A stretch of DNA of 64,000 nucleotides from Salipiger sp. CCB-MM3 (GTDB lineage Bacteria; Pseudomonadota; Alphaproteobacteria; Rhodobacterales; Rhodobacteraceae), in the NCBI RefSeq assembly GCF_001687105.1, contig NZ_CP014595.1, positions 2,803,001-2,867,000 of the forward strand. Direction: 5' to 3'. Shown piece after piece: positions 44,607 to 56,030 of this stretch. The notes beneath the pieces were generated by a model. The model worked only from the letters and a program-made list of their open reading frames with translations, was not told where the DNA came from and ran no database searches. Both the position numbers and the translations under genes were made by a program. How positions within the stretch are numbered: the first letter of the stretch is position 1; each line of letters starts with the position of its first letter.

Positions 44607-45806
44607 TCACTCCGCCGGCATGACGGCGGGCATGACGCGGCGGGCGCGGCTGCGGCTCTCGAACCATGCCAGAGCCAGCATTAAGATCCCGCCTGCGGCG
44701 AGCGCGGCGCCCACTTGACCCGTTGCGCCCCAGCCATGGCCCGCGGCCAGCGCGCGCCCGGCGAGGAACGGCCCCAGCGCGTTGGCGGCGTTGAAGGCGG
44801 CGTGGTTGAGCGCGGCGGCCAGCGTCTGCGCTTCTCCGGCCACATCCATCAGGCGCATCTGCAGCGGGATGGCGAGGCTGGCGGTGGTGCCGAGCAGGAA
44901 GATCGACAGGCTCATCATCATCCAATCACCGATCACCACGGTGTAGAGCAGCGACATCAGCACCATGCCCACCAGCAGCAGCAGCGCGCCGCCGAGCCGC
45001 GACCAATCGGCCAGACGCCCGGCGATGAGGTTGCCGAGCACGCCGCCAAGGCCAAAGCCCGAGAGCGCCGCCGGGATCGCCCAAGCGGGGGCGGTGGTGG
45101 CGTCGAGCATGGCGGCGGAGAAATAGGAGTAGACCGCGAAGACCCCGCCAAAGCCAATGGCACCGATCATCAGCGTGCTCCAGACAGCGCGGTTGGCCAG
45201 CGCGCCAAGCTCACGCAGCGGGCTCGGCATCGGGCCGGTCTGCACGTTGGGCGCGACGCGGGTGATCATCAGCGCCGAAGCGGCGGCGATGGCGGCGGTC
45301 ACGACAAAACACAGACGCCAGCCAAACACCTGACCCGCGGCACCGGCGAGCGGCACTCCGATCACATTGGCGATGGTCAGCCCCATGAGCACCTGCGCCA
45401 CGCCGCGCGCCTTGCGGCCCTCGGGCGAGAACTCGGCGGCGAACAGCATCGAGATGCCGAGGAAGGCACCATGCGGCAGACCCGAGGCGAAACGCCCGAT
45501 GATCAGCGTGGTAAGATCGGTGGACATGGAGCTCAGCAGGTTGCCGAGACCAAAGAAAGAGATCAGCAGGATCAGCAGCAGCTTGCGCGGGATCATCGAG
45601 CCGAGGACGGCCAGCACCGGCGCGCCGACGACGACGCCAAGCGCATAGGCGCTGACCGCGTGGCCGGCTTCGGGTTCGGTCACCGACAGATCGGCGGCGT
45701 AATAGGGCAGCAGCCCCATTGCGGCGAATTCGGAAACGCCGATTGCAAAGGCGCCAAGCGCCAGCGAGAGGATCGTCAGAACGGCCTGACGGTCTTGGGT
45801 AGCCAT
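44607..45806 (-). CDS. MFS transporter (AraJ/DHA1-like)
   Basis: A 399-residue major facilitator with about twelve transmembrane segments. The N-terminal 'LGAFAIGVSEFAAMGLLPYY' is the DHA1 motif C-like start of AraJ/YdhP-type exporters. 'GRFASGLPHGAFLGISMLFA' and 'VAQVLMGLTIANVIGVPLAG' are further DHA1 signatures. The ATG at 45806 fits the family start; the open frame upstream adds 62 unrelated residues. The substrate is unknown; members include arabinose/drug exporters. Confidence 0.88.
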   Translation of the reverse strand: MATQDRQAVLTILSLALGAFAIGVSEFAAMGLLPYYAADLSVTEPEAGHAVSAYALGVVVGAPVLAVLGSMIPRKLLLILLISFFGLGNLLSSMSTDLTTLIIGRFASGLPHGAFLGISMLFAAEFSPEGRKARGVAQVLMGLTIANVIGVPLAGAAGQVFGWRLCFVVTAAIAAASALMITRVAPNVQTGPMPSPLRELGALANRAVWSTLMIGAIGFGGVFAVYSYFSAAMLDATTAPAWAIPAALSGFGLGGVLGNLIAGRLADWSRLGGALLLLVGMVLMSLLYTVVIGDWMMMSLSIFLLGTTASLAIPLQMRLMDVAGEAQTLAAALNHAAFNAANALGPFLAGRALAAGHGWGATGQVGAALAAGGILMLALAWFESRSRARRVMPAVMPAE

Positions 45807-46037
45807 GTCACAGCTCCGATGGTCGGAAGTTGGGTTGGACGTGGGTCGTCGAATGCGATGTCGGGAAGCCTTGGCGGGGCGGGTGTCAAACAGGCATGAC
45901 AAGCCCGCCGCGACGCAGCATGAGCTTAATCTACGCGAACGGTACATCTTCTCAAGCGACGCCTGCGCAAGCTCGCCATGCAGCGATTGCATGACGCACG
46001 GGCAGCTTTCCGCGCGCCGAGTGCGAGGCCTGAACGG
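45807..46037. other. Gap between MFS gene and pdhC terminator
   Basis: Upstream region of the MFS gene. No sustained reading frame with family likeness, no strong repeat. Presumably holds the MFS promoter (minus strand); boxes are not obvious. Confidence 0.4.
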
Positions 46038-46068
46038 AAAACGGCCCCCGCCGCAAGGGCGAGGGCCG
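46038..46068 (-). terminator. Terminator of pdhABC operon
   Basis: Read on the minus strand: CGGCCC...GGGCCG stem with an inner GCC/GGC pair, followed by TTTTC. It begins 26 bases after the pdhC stop. Confidence 0.75.
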
Positions 46069-46094
46069 CTGATGTGCTCAGGTTTTGCGGCGGA

Positions 46095-47417
46095 TCAGGC
46101 CAGCATCACCATCGGGTTCTCGAGGTTGTCAGCGATGGCCGACAGCAGCTCGGCGCCAAGCGCGCCGTCGATGACCCGGTGGTCGACCGAGAGCGTCACC
46201 GACATCACGGTGGCCACGGTCAGCTCGCCATCTTCGCCGACAATCGGCTTCTTGACGCCCGCGCCCACGGCGAGGATCGCGCCATGCGGCGGGTTGATCA
46301 CCGCGTCGAAGTTGTCGATGCCATACATGCCGAGGTTTGAGATCGCGAAGCTGCCGCCGACATATTCATGCGGTGCGAGCTTCTTGTTGCGGGCGCGGCC
46401 CGCCAGATCCTTCATCTCGGACGAGAGCGCCGACAGCGACTTCATCTCGGCGTCTTTCAGCACCGGGGTGAAGAGACCGCCTTCGATCGCCACGGCCACG
46501 GCCACATCGGAGGGCTTGAGCTTGAAGATGCGGTCGCCTGCCCAGACGGCGTTTGCGTCAGGCACGGACTGCAGCGCCAGCGCGCAGGCCTTGATGATGA
46601 AGTCGTTGACCGAGAGCTTCACGCCGCGCGCTTCCAGCTGCTTGTTGAGCTGGCTGCGGAACTTCAGCAGCGCGTCGAGCTTGATGTCGCGGCGCAGGTA
46701 GAAGTGCGGGATGGTCTGCTTGGCCTCGGTGAGGCGGCTGGCCACCGTCTTGCGCATGCCGTCGAGTTTGACCTCTTCGAAGTCGCGCCCGTCGTACATC
46801 TTGCGCACCGCGTCCGTGGACGGACCGGCGGGCATGACGGCGGCATCGGCGGCCTTCTTCTCGGCAGGTGCCGCAGCCTCGGACTTGGCCGGAGCAGCGC
46901 CGGGCTTGGCGGCCTCGACGTCGGCTTTGACGATGCGACCGTGCGGGCCGGTGCCTTTGACCTGCGCCAGGTCGAGCCCCTTGTCCGCCGCGATGCGGCG
47001 GGCCAGCGGCGAGGCGAAGATGCGGGTGCCATCGGCAGCGGCGGGCGCTGCCGGGGCAGGGGTTGCGGAGCCAGCTGCCGGGGTGGCGGCCGCGGCCTTG
47101 GCCTCTTCCGCCTTGGGCGCTTCGGCTTTCGCCTCGGGTTTGGCGGCCGAGGTGTCGATGTCGTCGGCGCTTTCACCTTCTTCGAGCAACACGGCGATGG
47201 GGGTGTTCACCTTCACCCCTTCGCTGCCTTCCTCGATGAGGATCTTGCCGATGGTGCCTTCGTCGACGGCTTCGAACTCCATCGTCGCCTTGTCGGTCTC
47301 GATCTCGGCGAGGATGTCGCCGGAGTTGACCGTATCGCCCTCTTTCACCAGCCATTTGGCCAGTGTGCCTTCCTCCATGGTCGGCGACAGCGCGGGCATC
47401 AGGATTTCCGTGGGCAT
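46095..47417 (-). CDS. pdhC: Pyruvate dehydrogenase complex dihydrolipoamide acetyltransferase (E2)
   Basis: A 440-residue E2 core subunit. An N-terminal lipoyl domain has the modified Lys in '[15 protein letters not shown]' (residues ~41-43). An Ala/Pro/Lys-rich linker follows, then a peripheral-subunit-binding domain near residue 135 ('[20 protein letters not shown]'), a second linker, and the catalytic domain with '[17 protein letters not shown]' holding the active-site His and Asp. It transfers acetyl to CoA in the cytoplasmic complex. AAGGAGAG lies six bases before the ATG; pdhB ends 12 bases upstream. Confidence 0.96.
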   Translation of the reverse strand: MPTEILMPALSPTMEEGTLAKWLVKEGDTVNSGDILAEIETDKATMEFEAVDEGTIGKILIEEGSEGVKVNTPIAVLLEEGESADDIDTSAAKPEAKAEAPKAEEAKAAAATPAAGSATPAPAAPAAADGTRIFASPLARRIAADKGLDLAQVKGTGPHGRIVKADVEAAKPGAAPAKSEAAAPAEKKAADAAVMPAGPSTDAVRKMYDGRDFEEVKLDGMRKTVASRLTEAKQTIPHFYLRRDIKLDALLKFRSQLNKQLEARGVKLSVNDFIIKACALALQSVPDANAVWAGDRIFKLKPSDVAVAVAIEGGLFTPVLKDAEMKSLSALSSEMKDLAGRARNKKLAPHEYVGGSFAISNLGMYGIDNFDAVINPPHGAILAVGAGVKKPIVGEDGELTVATVMSVTLSVDHRVIDGALGAELLSAIADNLENPMVMLA

Positions 47418-47429
47418 GACGCGCTCTCC

Positions 47430-48809
47430 TTACCGGTAGGTGACTTGGCGGACCGCGTCGACCACCTCTGCGGTGGTGATCAGCGCGTGCTTTTCGAGGT
47501 TCGCCGCATAGGGCATGGGCACGTCCTTGCCGGTGCAGTTGATCACCGGAGCGTCGAGCCAGTCGAAAGCGTTCTGCATGATGTAGGCCGACAGGTGGTT
47601 GCCGATCGAGCCGACGGGCCAGCCTTCTTCCACGGTCACGCAGCGGTTGGTCTTCTTCACCGACTCGATGACGGTGCCATAGTCGATCGGGCGCAGGGTG
47701 CGCAGGTCGATGACCTCGGCCGAGATGCCGTCTTCCGCCAGCTTCTCCGCCGCCTCGAGGGCGTAGGTCATGCCGATGCCGAAGGACACGATGGTGACAT
47801 CTTCGCCTTCGCGCCAGATGCGGGCCTTGCCGAAGGGCACGGTGAAATCATCCATCACCGGCACATCGAAGGAGCGGCCGTAGAGGATTTCGTTCTCGAG
47901 GAAGATCACCGGGTTGGGATCGCGGATCGCCGATTTGAGCAGGCCTTTGGCGTCCGAGGCCGAGTAGGGCATCGCCACCTTGAGGCCGGGCACCATCGCG
48001 TACCATGCCGCGTAGTCCTGGGAGTGCTGCGCGCCGACGCGGGCCGCCGCGCCGTTCGGGCCGCGGAACACCATGGGCGCACCCATCTGGCCGCCGGACA
48101 TGTAGAGCGTCTTGGCCGCCGAGTTGATGATGTGGTCAATCGCCTGCATGGCGAAGTTGAAGGTCATGAACTCGACGATGGGCTTGAGCCCGCCGAAGGC
48201 CGCGCCGACGCCGATACCGGCAAAGCCGTGCTCGGTGATCGGCGTGTCGATCACCCGCTTGGAGCCGAACTCGTCGAGCAGGCCCTGGGTCACCTTATAG
48301 GCGCCCTGATACTCGGCCACTTCCTCGCCCATGACGAAGACATTGGCGTCCGAGCGCATTTCCTCGGCCATGGCGTCGCGCAGCGCTTCGCGCACGGTCT
48401 GCTGCTTGAGCTCGGTGCCCTCGGGCCAGTCGGGCTCGACCGCTTTGGCCTTGGGCGTTGCGGGGGCGGAGGCGGGGGCCGCCTCTGCCGGAGCCGCGGG
48501 GGCTTCTTCGGCGGCTGCCGGAGCGGCGTCGCCACCCGAGGAGGTCTCGATCGACGAGGCGTCTTCGCCTTCCTCGACCAGCACGGCGATCGGGGTGTTG
48601 ACCTTCACGCCTTCGGTGCCTTCCTCGATGAGGATCTTGCCGACGATGCCTTCATCGACCGCTTCGAACTCCATCGTGGCCTTGTCGGTCTCGATCTCGG
48701 CGAGAATGTCGCCCGAGGTGACGGTGTCGCCTTCCTTGACCAGCCATTTGGCCAGCGTGCCCTCTTCCATGGTCGGCGAGAGCGCGGGCATGAGAATTTC
48801 GGTTGCCAT
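47430..48809 (-). CDS. pdhB: Pyruvate dehydrogenase E1 beta subunit with N-terminal lipoyl domain
   Basis: A 459-residue protein. Residues 1-80 are a lipoyl domain almost identical to that of PdhC ('[12 protein letters not shown]'-type start, Lys in '[12 protein letters not shown]'). A linker follows (residues 90-130, Ala/Pro rich), then the transketolase-like E1 beta domain: '[20 protein letters not shown]', '[20 protein letters not shown]', '[20 protein letters not shown]' and '[20 protein letters not shown]'. The fused lipoyl domain is a known trait of alphaproteobacterial PdhB. Works with PdhA as heterotetrameric E1. Confidence 0.96.
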   Translation of the reverse strand: MATEILMPALSPTMEEGTLAKWLVKEGDTVTSGDILAEIETDKATMEFEAVDEGIVGKILIEEGTEGVKVNTPIAVLVEEGEDASSIETSSGGDAAPAAAEEAPAAPAEAAPASAPATPKAKAVEPDWPEGTELKQQTVREALRDAMAEEMRSDANVFVMGEEVAEYQGAYKVTQGLLDEFGSKRVIDTPITEHGFAGIGVGAAFGGLKPIVEFMTFNFAMQAIDHIINSAAKTLYMSGGQMGAPMVFRGPNGAAARVGAQHSQDYAAWYAMVPGLKVAMPYSASDAKGLLKSAIRDPNPVIFLENEILYGRSFDVPVMDDFTVPFGKARIWREGEDVTIVSFGIGMTYALEAAEKLAEDGISAEVIDLRTLRPIDYGTVIESVKKTNRCVTVEEGWPVGSIGNHLSAYIMQNAFDWLDAPVINCTGKDVPMPYAANLEKHALITTAEVVDAVRQVTYR

Positions 48810-48829
48810 ATGCGTCTAGTCCTTCTGCC

Positions 48830-49852
48830 TCAGGCCTCTACCGCGTCGCCTTGCGGCACTTCGTCGGCATAGATGTCGGTCCACAGCTCTTCCAGAGCGG
48901 GCTCCGGGCTCTCTTTCGAGAACTCCGCCGAGGCGTTGACGATGTCCTTGATTTCCTTGTCGATGGCCTTGAGGTCATCTTCCGAAGCGTGCTTGCCCTG
49001 CAGCAGCAGGTCGCGCACGTTCTGGATCGGGTCGCGCTCGTCGCGCATCTTCTGCACTTCCTCGCGGGTCCGGTATTTCGCCGGGTCCGACATGGAGTGG
49101 CCGCGGTAGCGGTAGGTCTTGATCTCGAGGATGTAGGGGCCCTTGCCGGCGCGGCAGTGCGCCACCGCCTTTTCGCCGGCTTCCTTGACCGCCAGCACGT
49201 CCATACCGTCGACCAGTTCGCCCGGGATGCCGAAGGGCGCGCCGCGGGTGTAGATCTCGTCGGTGGAGGTCGAGCGCTTCTGCGAGGTGCCCATGGCGTA
49301 TTGGTTGTTCTCGATCACGAACACCACCGGCAGCTTCCAGATCGAGGCCATGTTGAAGGTCTCATAGACCTGGCCCTGGTTGGCAGCGCCGTCGCCGAAA
49401 TAGGTGAAGGTCACGCGGGAGTTGTCGAGATAGGCATCGGCAAAGGCGAGACCGGCGCCAAGCGGCACCTGCGCGCCGACGATGCCGTGGCCGCCGTAGA
49501 AATGCTTCTCGCGGCTGAACATGTGCATCGAGCCGCCCTTACCCTTGGAATAGCCGCCTTCGCGGCCGGTCAGCTCGGCCATCACGCCGTTCGGGTCCAT
49601 GCCGCAGGCGAGCATGTGGCCGTGGTCGCGATAGGAGGTGACGCGCTTGTCGCCTTCCTCCGCTGCGGCCTCGAGGCCGACGACAACGGCTTCCTGACCG
49701 ATGTATAGGTGACAGAACCCACCGATGAGCCCCATGCCATACAGCTGACCCGCCTTCTCTTCGAAGCGGCGGATGAGCAGCATGTCACGATAGTATTGCT
49801 TGAGCTCTTCGGGCGAGACGTTCGGCTTGGCGGCTGGTTTCCGGGCGGCCAT
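48830..49852 (-). CDS. pdhA: Pyruvate dehydrogenase E1 alpha subunit
   Basis: A 340-residue thiamine-diphosphate enzyme subunit. TPP-binding motif 'FTYFGDGAANQGQVYETFNM' (about residues 156-175), 'GFCHLYIGQEAVVVGLEAAA', 'SYRDHGHMLACGMDP' and 'KTYRYRGHSMSDPAKYRTRE' (phosphorylation-loop region in mitochondrial relatives). GGGAGGAG is five bases before the ATG at 49852; a TTG further up at 49867 is rejected. Decarboxylates pyruvate with PdhB. Promoter region upstream carries two palindromes. Confidence 0.96.
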   Translation of the reverse strand: MAARKPAAKPNVSPEELKQYYRDMLLIRRFEEKAGQLYGMGLIGGFCHLYIGQEAVVVGLEAAAEEGDKRVTSYRDHGHMLACGMDPNGVMAELTGREGGYSKGKGGSMHMFSREKHFYGGHGIVGAQVPLGAGLAFADAYLDNSRVTFTYFGDGAANQGQVYETFNMASIWKLPVVFVIENNQYAMGTSQKRSTSTDEIYTRGAPFGIPGELVDGMDVLAVKEAGEKAVAHCRAGKGPYILEIKTYRYRGHSMSDPAKYRTREEVQKMRDERDPIQNVRDLLLQGKHASEDDLKAIDKEIKDIVNASAEFSKESPEPALEELWTDIYADEVPQGDAVEA

Positions 49853-49870
49853 TAGCGCTCCTCCCAACTT

Positions 49871-49886
49871 AGTTTAGTGTTAAACT
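49871..49886. promoter_or_regulatory. Palindrome upstream of pdhA (site 1)
   Basis: AGTTTA-GTGT-TAAACT, a perfect 6-bp inverted repeat, 19 bases before the pdhA start codon. Candidate operator for a repressor. Confidence 0.4.
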
Positions 49887-49905
49887 TTCTCACACAGTAA
49901 AGCCC

Positions 49906-49921
49906 TGACACGTCAGTGTCA
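49906..49921. promoter_or_regulatory. Palindrome upstream of pdhA (site 2)
   Basis: TGACAC-GTCA-GTGTCA, a perfect 6-bp inverted repeat, 54 bases before the start codon. The two palindromes are 19 bases apart and differ in sequence, so they would be sites for two factors or for one factor and a promoter element. Confidence 0.4.
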
Positions 49922-50041
49922 AAGGGCGCTGGCGGCTGTTGCGGGAAAAAGTGGTGCGGGCCGGGCTCAGGGCAAGCGGGTGGCGAAACCCCGCCGGCGC
50001 GCGCCGCTGCCTGCGCGGCGCTCGGACGGACTGTTGCGATA

Positions 50042-50155
50042 TGCGTATTTGGAAAGAGAAGAAGCCCTCTGAGGCGCTCTCCCCGGGGCTTCTTCTCTTC
50101 AAAAATACGCCGGGGGAGCGCGCAGCGTAGCGGCGGGCGGGGGCGGAGCCCCTAG
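50042..50155. repeat. Dispersed GCGTATTT...AGAAGAAG hairpin element, full copy
   Basis: The left arm (50043-50067) starts GCGTATTTGG and ends GAAGAAGCCC. The right arm (50086-50110) is its near complement, starting GGGCTTCTTC and ending AAATACGC. It is followed by CGGGGGAGCGC and a GC-rich GGGGGCGGAGCCCC tail. It lies between pdhA and ftsB/divIC and is the main content of the 337-base gap 49853-50189. Confidence 0.8.
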
Positions 50156-50189
50156 ATCGGTAGGGTTGGATGGAGTGCCGCGGCGGGCC

Positions 50190-50489
50190 TTAGCGCACGA
50201 CGATTTCGTCCGAGCGGATCATTCCCAGAACGTCGCGGGCCTGCTGGTCGAGCAGGTCGAGATCGAGAAAATCATCCGACAGGCGGCGAGTGAGGTTTTC
50301 CATATGAGCCACCTCGGTGTTGAGCCGGTCAAGCTCGGCGGTCAGCCGGTCGCCCTCGACCTCGATCTCGGCGCGGCGGAACACGCCATAGTCGCCCTGA
50401 ACCGCAGCAAAGGTGAAATAGCCTGCAAGGCTCACCGCGATACTCGCGAAAATCAGGCCGCCAAAGGCCGGTTTGCGTCTGCCCGTCAT
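50190..50489 (-). CDS. Septum formation initiator (FtsB/DivIC-type)
   Basis: A 99-residue bitopic protein: one transmembrane segment ('GLIFASIAVSLAGYFTFAAV', about residues 10-29) followed by a coiled coil ('EIEVEGDRLTAELDRLNTEV') and 'DLDLLDQQARDVLGMIRSDE', the DivIC signature. A divisome scaffold partner of FtsL/FtsQ. The start ATG at 50489 gives the usual basic N-terminus 'MTGRRKP'. In Rhodobacterales it is often found next to the pdh operon, as here. Confidence 0.88.
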   Translation of the reverse strand: MTGRRKPAFGGLIFASIAVSLAGYFTFAAVQGDYGVFRRAEIEVEGDRLTAELDRLNTEVAHMENLTRRLSDDFLDLDLLDQQARDVLGMIRSDEIVVR

Positions 50490-50710
50490 GAAAATTGGGT
50501 CCTGCTCAAAGGTCGTACCGCTCTGCACTCTGCCGCGGCCCCTCGTTCGTGCGGGGGCCTTCCGGCGCAGAAACTATGCCACAGGCGAATCGTGTTGGGA
50601 ATGCTTGCCGGTGCCGGGGGCGGGCGCGGGCCCGGAATTTGCCGCTTTTCCCGGCGGGTGTGCCGGGAAAAGCGCAGTTGCGGTGGCCAGTTACCGCCGC
50701 TTTCCGCCTG

Positions 50711-51889
50711 TTACCCTAGTGCTGCGACACCGGGCAGGGTCTTGCCTTCCATCCATTCGAGGAAGGCGCCGCCCGCGGTGGAGATATAGGTGAAATCCTC
50801 CGACGCGCCGGCCTTGTTGAGCGCCGCCACCGTGTCGCCGCCACCGGCGACCGAGACCAGCTCGCCCTGCGCGGTGCGCTTGGCGGCAAATTTGGCCGCG
50901 GCATTGGTGGCCGCATCGAAGGGGGCGATCTCGAAGGCGCCAAGCGGGCCGTTCCAGATCAGCGTCTCGGCGCGGCCGATGGCCTGCTCGACGTGGGCCA
51001 CGCTGTCGGGACCGGCGTCGAGGATCATCGCATCCGCGGGGCAGGCCTCGGCGGGCACCACTTCCGACGGCGCGTTTTCACGGAACTCGCGCGCCACCAC
51101 CACGTCGCGCGGCAGCAGGATCTCGCAGCCCGCCGCGGCGGCCTTCTCGGCGATTTCGAGGGCGGTGCCGGTCATCTCATGCTCGCAGAGCGACTTGCCC
51201 ACGTCCACGCCCTGCGCGGCAAGGAAGGTGTTGGCCATGCCGCCGCCGATCACCAGCATGTCGACCTTTTCCACCAGATTGCCCAGCAGGTCGAGCTTGG
51301 TCGACACTTTCGCGCCGCCGACCACCGCCAGCACCGGGCGCTTGGGGTTGCCCAGAGCCGCCTCGAGCGCTTCCAGTTCGGCCTGCATCAGCCGTCCGGC
51401 GCAGGCCGGCAGCAGATGCGCCAGCGCGGCGGTGGAGGCATGGGCGCGGTGCGCCGCCGAGAAGGCATCGTTGCAATAGACATCGCCAAGCGCGGCATAG
51501 CGCTGCGCCAGCGCCTCGTCGTTCTTTTCCTCACCGGGCTCGAAGCGGGTGTTTTCCAGCAGCACGATCTGGCCCTCGCCGCAGCCGTCGATCACCGCCG
51601 CGGCCTCGTCGAGCGTGGCGAAATTGACGGTGGTGCCAAAGGCGGCCTCGAGCGCGGGCACCAGCATTTTCAGCGACATCTCGGGCACAACCTTGCCCTT
51701 GGGGCGGCCGAAATGGGCGAGCAGCACCGGCGTGCCGCCGCGCGACAGGATGTCCTGCACGGTGGGGGCCACGCGCTCGATCCGGGTTGCATCGGTGACC
51801 ACGCCGCCATCCACCGGCACGTTGATGTCGACACGGGTCAGCACGCGCTTGCCGCTCAGGTCCATGTCGTCGAGTGTCTTCCAGGCCAT
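50711..51889 (-). CDS. pgk: Phosphoglycerate kinase
   Basis: A 392-residue glycolytic/gluconeogenic kinase interconverting 1,3-bisphosphoglycerate and 3-phosphoglycerate with ADP/ATP. '[20 protein letters not shown]' is the N-terminal signature, '[13 protein letters not shown]' the substrate loop, '[20 protein letters not shown]' the hinge, and '[20 protein letters not shown]' the C-terminal nucleotide site. The frame continues upstream but the family start is '[11 protein letters not shown]' at 51889, preceded by AGGAGG. It diverges from the cyclophilin pair. Confidence 0.97.
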   Translation of the reverse strand: MAWKTLDDMDLSGKRVLTRVDINVPVDGGVVTDATRIERVAPTVQDILSRGGTPVLLAHFGRPKGKVVPEMSLKMLVPALEAAFGTTVNFATLDEAAAVIDGCGEGQIVLLENTRFEPGEEKNDEALAQRYAALGDVYCNDAFSAAHRAHASTAALAHLLPACAGRLMQAELEALEAALGNPKRPVLAVVGGAKVSTKLDLLGNLVEKVDMLVIGGGMANTFLAAQGVDVGKSLCEHEMTGTALEIAEKAAAAGCEILLPRDVVVAREFRENAPSEVVPAEACPADAMILDAGPDSVAHVEQAIGRAETLIWNGPLGAFEIAPFDAATNAAAKFAAKRTAQGELVSVAGGGDTVAALNKAGASEDFTYISTAGGAFLEWMEGKTLPGVAALG

Positions 51890-52049
51890 TCTGGTCCTCC
51901 TGATCTCGTCCTTGCCCAAAGGTCTGCCCCGAGCGGCCCCAGAGGTCAATGCAACACAAGAGCTTGCGCTGTTTGAGCGCGCGCCCGACTTGGCATTCGG
52001 AGCGGGGCAGACTAAATCTCGGCCAGCACTTGCCATAGGGAGTATCGAC

Positions 52050-52556
52050 ATGGCCGAGATCAAGGACCCCGAGAACACCATTCTCATCGAGCTGAAAGGT
52101 GGCACCGTCACCATCGAGCTGCTGCCCGACGTGGCCCCCAAACACGCCGAGCGCATGAAGGAACTGGCGCGCGCGGGCGAGTATGACAACGTCTGTTTCC
52201 ACCGCGTGATCGACGGTTTCATGGCGCAGACCGGCGATGTCGAGCATGGCGACATGGAAGACGGTTTCAACCTGCGCCGCGCCGGCACTGGCGGCTCGGA
52301 CCTGCCGGACCTGCCGGCGGAGTTCTCGAAACTGCCGCATGACCGGGGCACGCTGGGCGCCGCGCGCTCGATGAACCCGAACTCGGCCAACTCGCAGTTC
52401 TTCATCAACTTCAAGGACAACCACTTCCTCAACGGCCAGTACACCGTCTATGGCCGGGTTGTCGAAGGCATGGAGCATGTGGACGCGATCACCCGCGGCG
52501 AGCCGCCTGCCGAGCCCGACCGGATGATCTCGGTGAAGGTGGCTGCAGATGCGTAA
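52050..52556 (+). CDS. Cyclophilin-type peptidyl-prolyl isomerase, cytoplasmic
   Basis: A 168-residue cyclophilin with no signal peptide. Active-site text: '[20 protein letters not shown]', '[20 protein letters not shown]' and '[16 protein letters not shown]'. It catalyses cis-trans isomerisation before proline. The stop overlaps the next cyclophilin's start by eight bases, so the two are translationally coupled. Confidence 0.94.
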   Translation: MAEIKDPENTILIELKGGTVTIELLPDVAPKHAERMKELARAGEYDNVCFHRVIDGFMAQTGDVEHGDMEDGFNLRRAGTGGSDLPDLPAEFSKLPHDRGTLGAARSMNPNSANSQFFINFKDNHFLNGQYTVYGRVVEGMEHVDAITRGEPPAEPDRMISVKVAADA

Positions 52557-53097
52557 GCTGGCGCTGCTGCTTTCGGTGCTGGCCTCGCCCGCGCTGGCGG
52601 CGGGGCTCGACGTGCAGGTCGAAGGCGAGGGCGCCAATGGCACCTTCCACATCGAACTGTTCGACGATGTCGCGCCCGAGGCCTCGGCCCGGCTGACCGA
52701 ACTGGCGAAATCCGGCGCTTATGATGGCGTGGTGTTTCACCGGGTGATCGACGGCTTCATGGCGCAGACCGGCGACGTGCAATACGGCAAGCTGGGCGAG
52801 GACCTGCGCATGGCGGGCACCGGCGGCTCGGACATGGATGATCTGCCGGCGGAGTTCTCGGACAAATCGTTCGAGCGCGGCGTGGTCGGCATGGCCCGCT
52901 CGCAAAACCCCAACTCGGCCAACTCGCAGTTCTTCATCATGTTCGCCCCGGCGCCGCATCTGAACGGCCAGTACACGGTGGTGGGCGAGGTGACCTCGGG
53001 CATGGAAGTGGTCGACGCGATCAAGCGCGGCGAAGGCCGCAATGGCGCGGTGATCGGCAAGCCCGACGTGATGACCTCGGTGAGCGTGACCGAGTAA
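52549..53097 (+). CDS. Cyclophilin-type peptidyl-prolyl isomerase, periplasmic
   Basis: A 182-residue cyclophilin with a signal peptide (residues 1-17, '[15 protein letters not shown]'), so exported. It shares '[15 protein letters not shown]', '[20 protein letters not shown]' and 'QYTVVGEVTSGMEVVDAIKR' with the upstream paralogue. This makes a tandem pair with one cytoplasmic and one periplasmic enzyme. Confidence 0.94.
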   Translation: MRKLALLLSVLASPALAAGLDVQVEGEGANGTFHIELFDDVAPEASARLTELAKSGAYDGVVFHRVIDGFMAQTGDVQYGKLGEDLRMAGTGGSDMDDLPAEFSDKSFERGVVGMARSQNPNSANSQFFIMFAPAPHLNGQYTVVGEVTSGMEVVDAIKRGEGRNGAVIGKPDVMTSVSVTE

Positions 53098-53107
53098 GCC
53101 TTGCGCT

Positions 53108-53182
53108 GGGGAGGGGCGCTGCCCCTCTTGCCCTGCGGGCAATTCACCCGGGAGTTCTTGGGGCGTATTTGCGAAGAGAAGA
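53108..53182. repeat. Dispersed intergenic element, rearranged copy
   Basis: GGGGAGGGGCGCTGCCCCTC (the inverted GGGGCAGCGCCCC module), then GCCCTGCGGGC, then GGGCGTATTTGCGAAGAGAAGAAG-type arm at 53161-53183. Compared with the full copies the modules appear in reverse order/orientation. Adjacent to a terminator. Confidence 0.7.
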
Positions 53183-53216
53183 AGGGCTGGGCACCGCGCG
53201 GTGGCCGGCCCTTTTT
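53183..53216 (+). terminator. Rho-independent terminator after cyclophilin pair
   Basis: AGGGCTGGGCACCG-CGCGGTGGCCGGCCCTTTTT: an imperfect GC-rich stem ending in a five-T run, formed partly from the dispersed repeat. Confidence 0.7.
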
Positions 53217-53275
53217 CATTTGCGGGTGTTAGGGCAGGTGCGTCGCGGCTGTCAACGCACCGAGGCGCTTGGCTA

Positions 53276-54199
53276 TCAGCGCGCCGAGGCGCTTGGCAGG
53301 CGGCGGGCCAGCGGGGCGAGGGCGCGGCTGTGCATCCAAGTGCCGCCGAGCCGATGCACGCGCGCGCCGGTGCCGAGCTTGAAATGCGTCAGCCCCGGCG
53401 CGTCTTGCTGGTTGAGGATGCCCATGTCGAGCCAGAGGTGCCCCTGCGCCGCAAGCCAGCGCGCGGCCTCCCAAAGCAGCAGGTTCATCGCGCCGGAGCG
53501 GCGGCCCTCGGGCCTTGTGACGCCACTGGTCCAACTGGCCATCAGCCCGTGGCGCAGCACCGCGATAGCGGCGACGGGCGCGCCCTCCAGCCGCGCCTCC
53601 CAGATCAGCGCGTCGCCGGGGTTGGCGGCAGCATAGGCGGCAAGGAAGCCCGGCGGCAGGTTGCGATAGCGCCGGGCGCGCGCCTGCGCCGCCTCTGTGG
53701 GCAGCAGCCAGTGATCGCCGCGCAGCGCCAGCCGCCGCAGCCGCAGCCCGCTGCGTTGCGCCCGGTTGAGCCGGTTGCGCCATTTTTGCGCCAGTGCGGC
53801 GCGCATCTCCGTCTCGGGGCCGAGCGGCAGCAGCGCCAAGCTCGCCGGGGTGAGCAGCGGCCAGAAGCCCGCGCGGCGCAGCACCTCGGGCGGCGTGCCA
53901 TCGGCATTGAGCAGCAGCGGCCCGCGGGGGCGGGCTGCGAGAAACCCCTCGAACCATGCGTCCAGCGGTGCGGGGGCGTCGCAATCGCGCGTTACGGGGC
54001 CGCGTGAGAGCAACTCGACCCGGCCAAGGCCGGGCAGGTGGCGCGCCTGTGTCTGCCAGTGCAGCCACTCGCGGCCCGACGCGCTGCCTGAGCCAGTCAA
54101 TGTGCCGCCGCGCGTCTCGGTGCCGAGAGCCGCGCAGGCGCGGGCGTATTGCGGCGATTGCGGCAGGGGCAAGGTCAGGGGCAGGCATGGCGCGTCCAT
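53276..54199 (-). CDS. GNAT/FemAB-like acyltransferase
   Basis: A 307-residue protein starting 'MDAPCLPLTLPLPQSPQYAR'; a second ATG at 54226 adds nine residues. The middle 'LAQKWRNRLNRAQRSGLRLR' and the C-terminal half 'LIWEARLEGAPVAAIAVLRH', 'AMNLLLWEAARWLAAQGHLW' and 'LTHFKLGTGARVHRLGG' match the acetyltransferase fold of the GNAT/BioF2-like and FemAB group. Substrate unknown. It lies on the minus strand between the cyclophilin terminator and a small divergent reading frame. Confidence 0.75.
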   Translation of the reverse strand: MDAPCLPLTLPLPQSPQYARACAALGTETRGGTLTGSGSASGREWLHWQTQARHLPGLGRVELLSRGPVTRDCDAPAPLDAWFEGFLAARPRGPLLLNADGTPPEVLRRAGFWPLLTPASLALLPLGPETEMRAALAQKWRNRLNRAQRSGLRLRRLALRGDHWLLPTEAAQARARRYRNLPPGFLAAYAAANPGDALIWEARLEGAPVAAIAVLRHGLMASWTSGVTRPEGRRSGAMNLLLWEAARWLAAQGHLWLDMGILNQQDAPGLTHFKLGTGARVHRLGGTWMHSRALAPLARRLPSASAR

Positions 54200-54246
54200 G
54201 CGGGCATTAACGTTTCGAGAAGTCACGATGTGGTTAACATGGCCGC

Positions 54247-56008
<1,762 letters not shown>

Positions 56009-56030
56009 GCCGCGGCGGATTGAGAAGATC

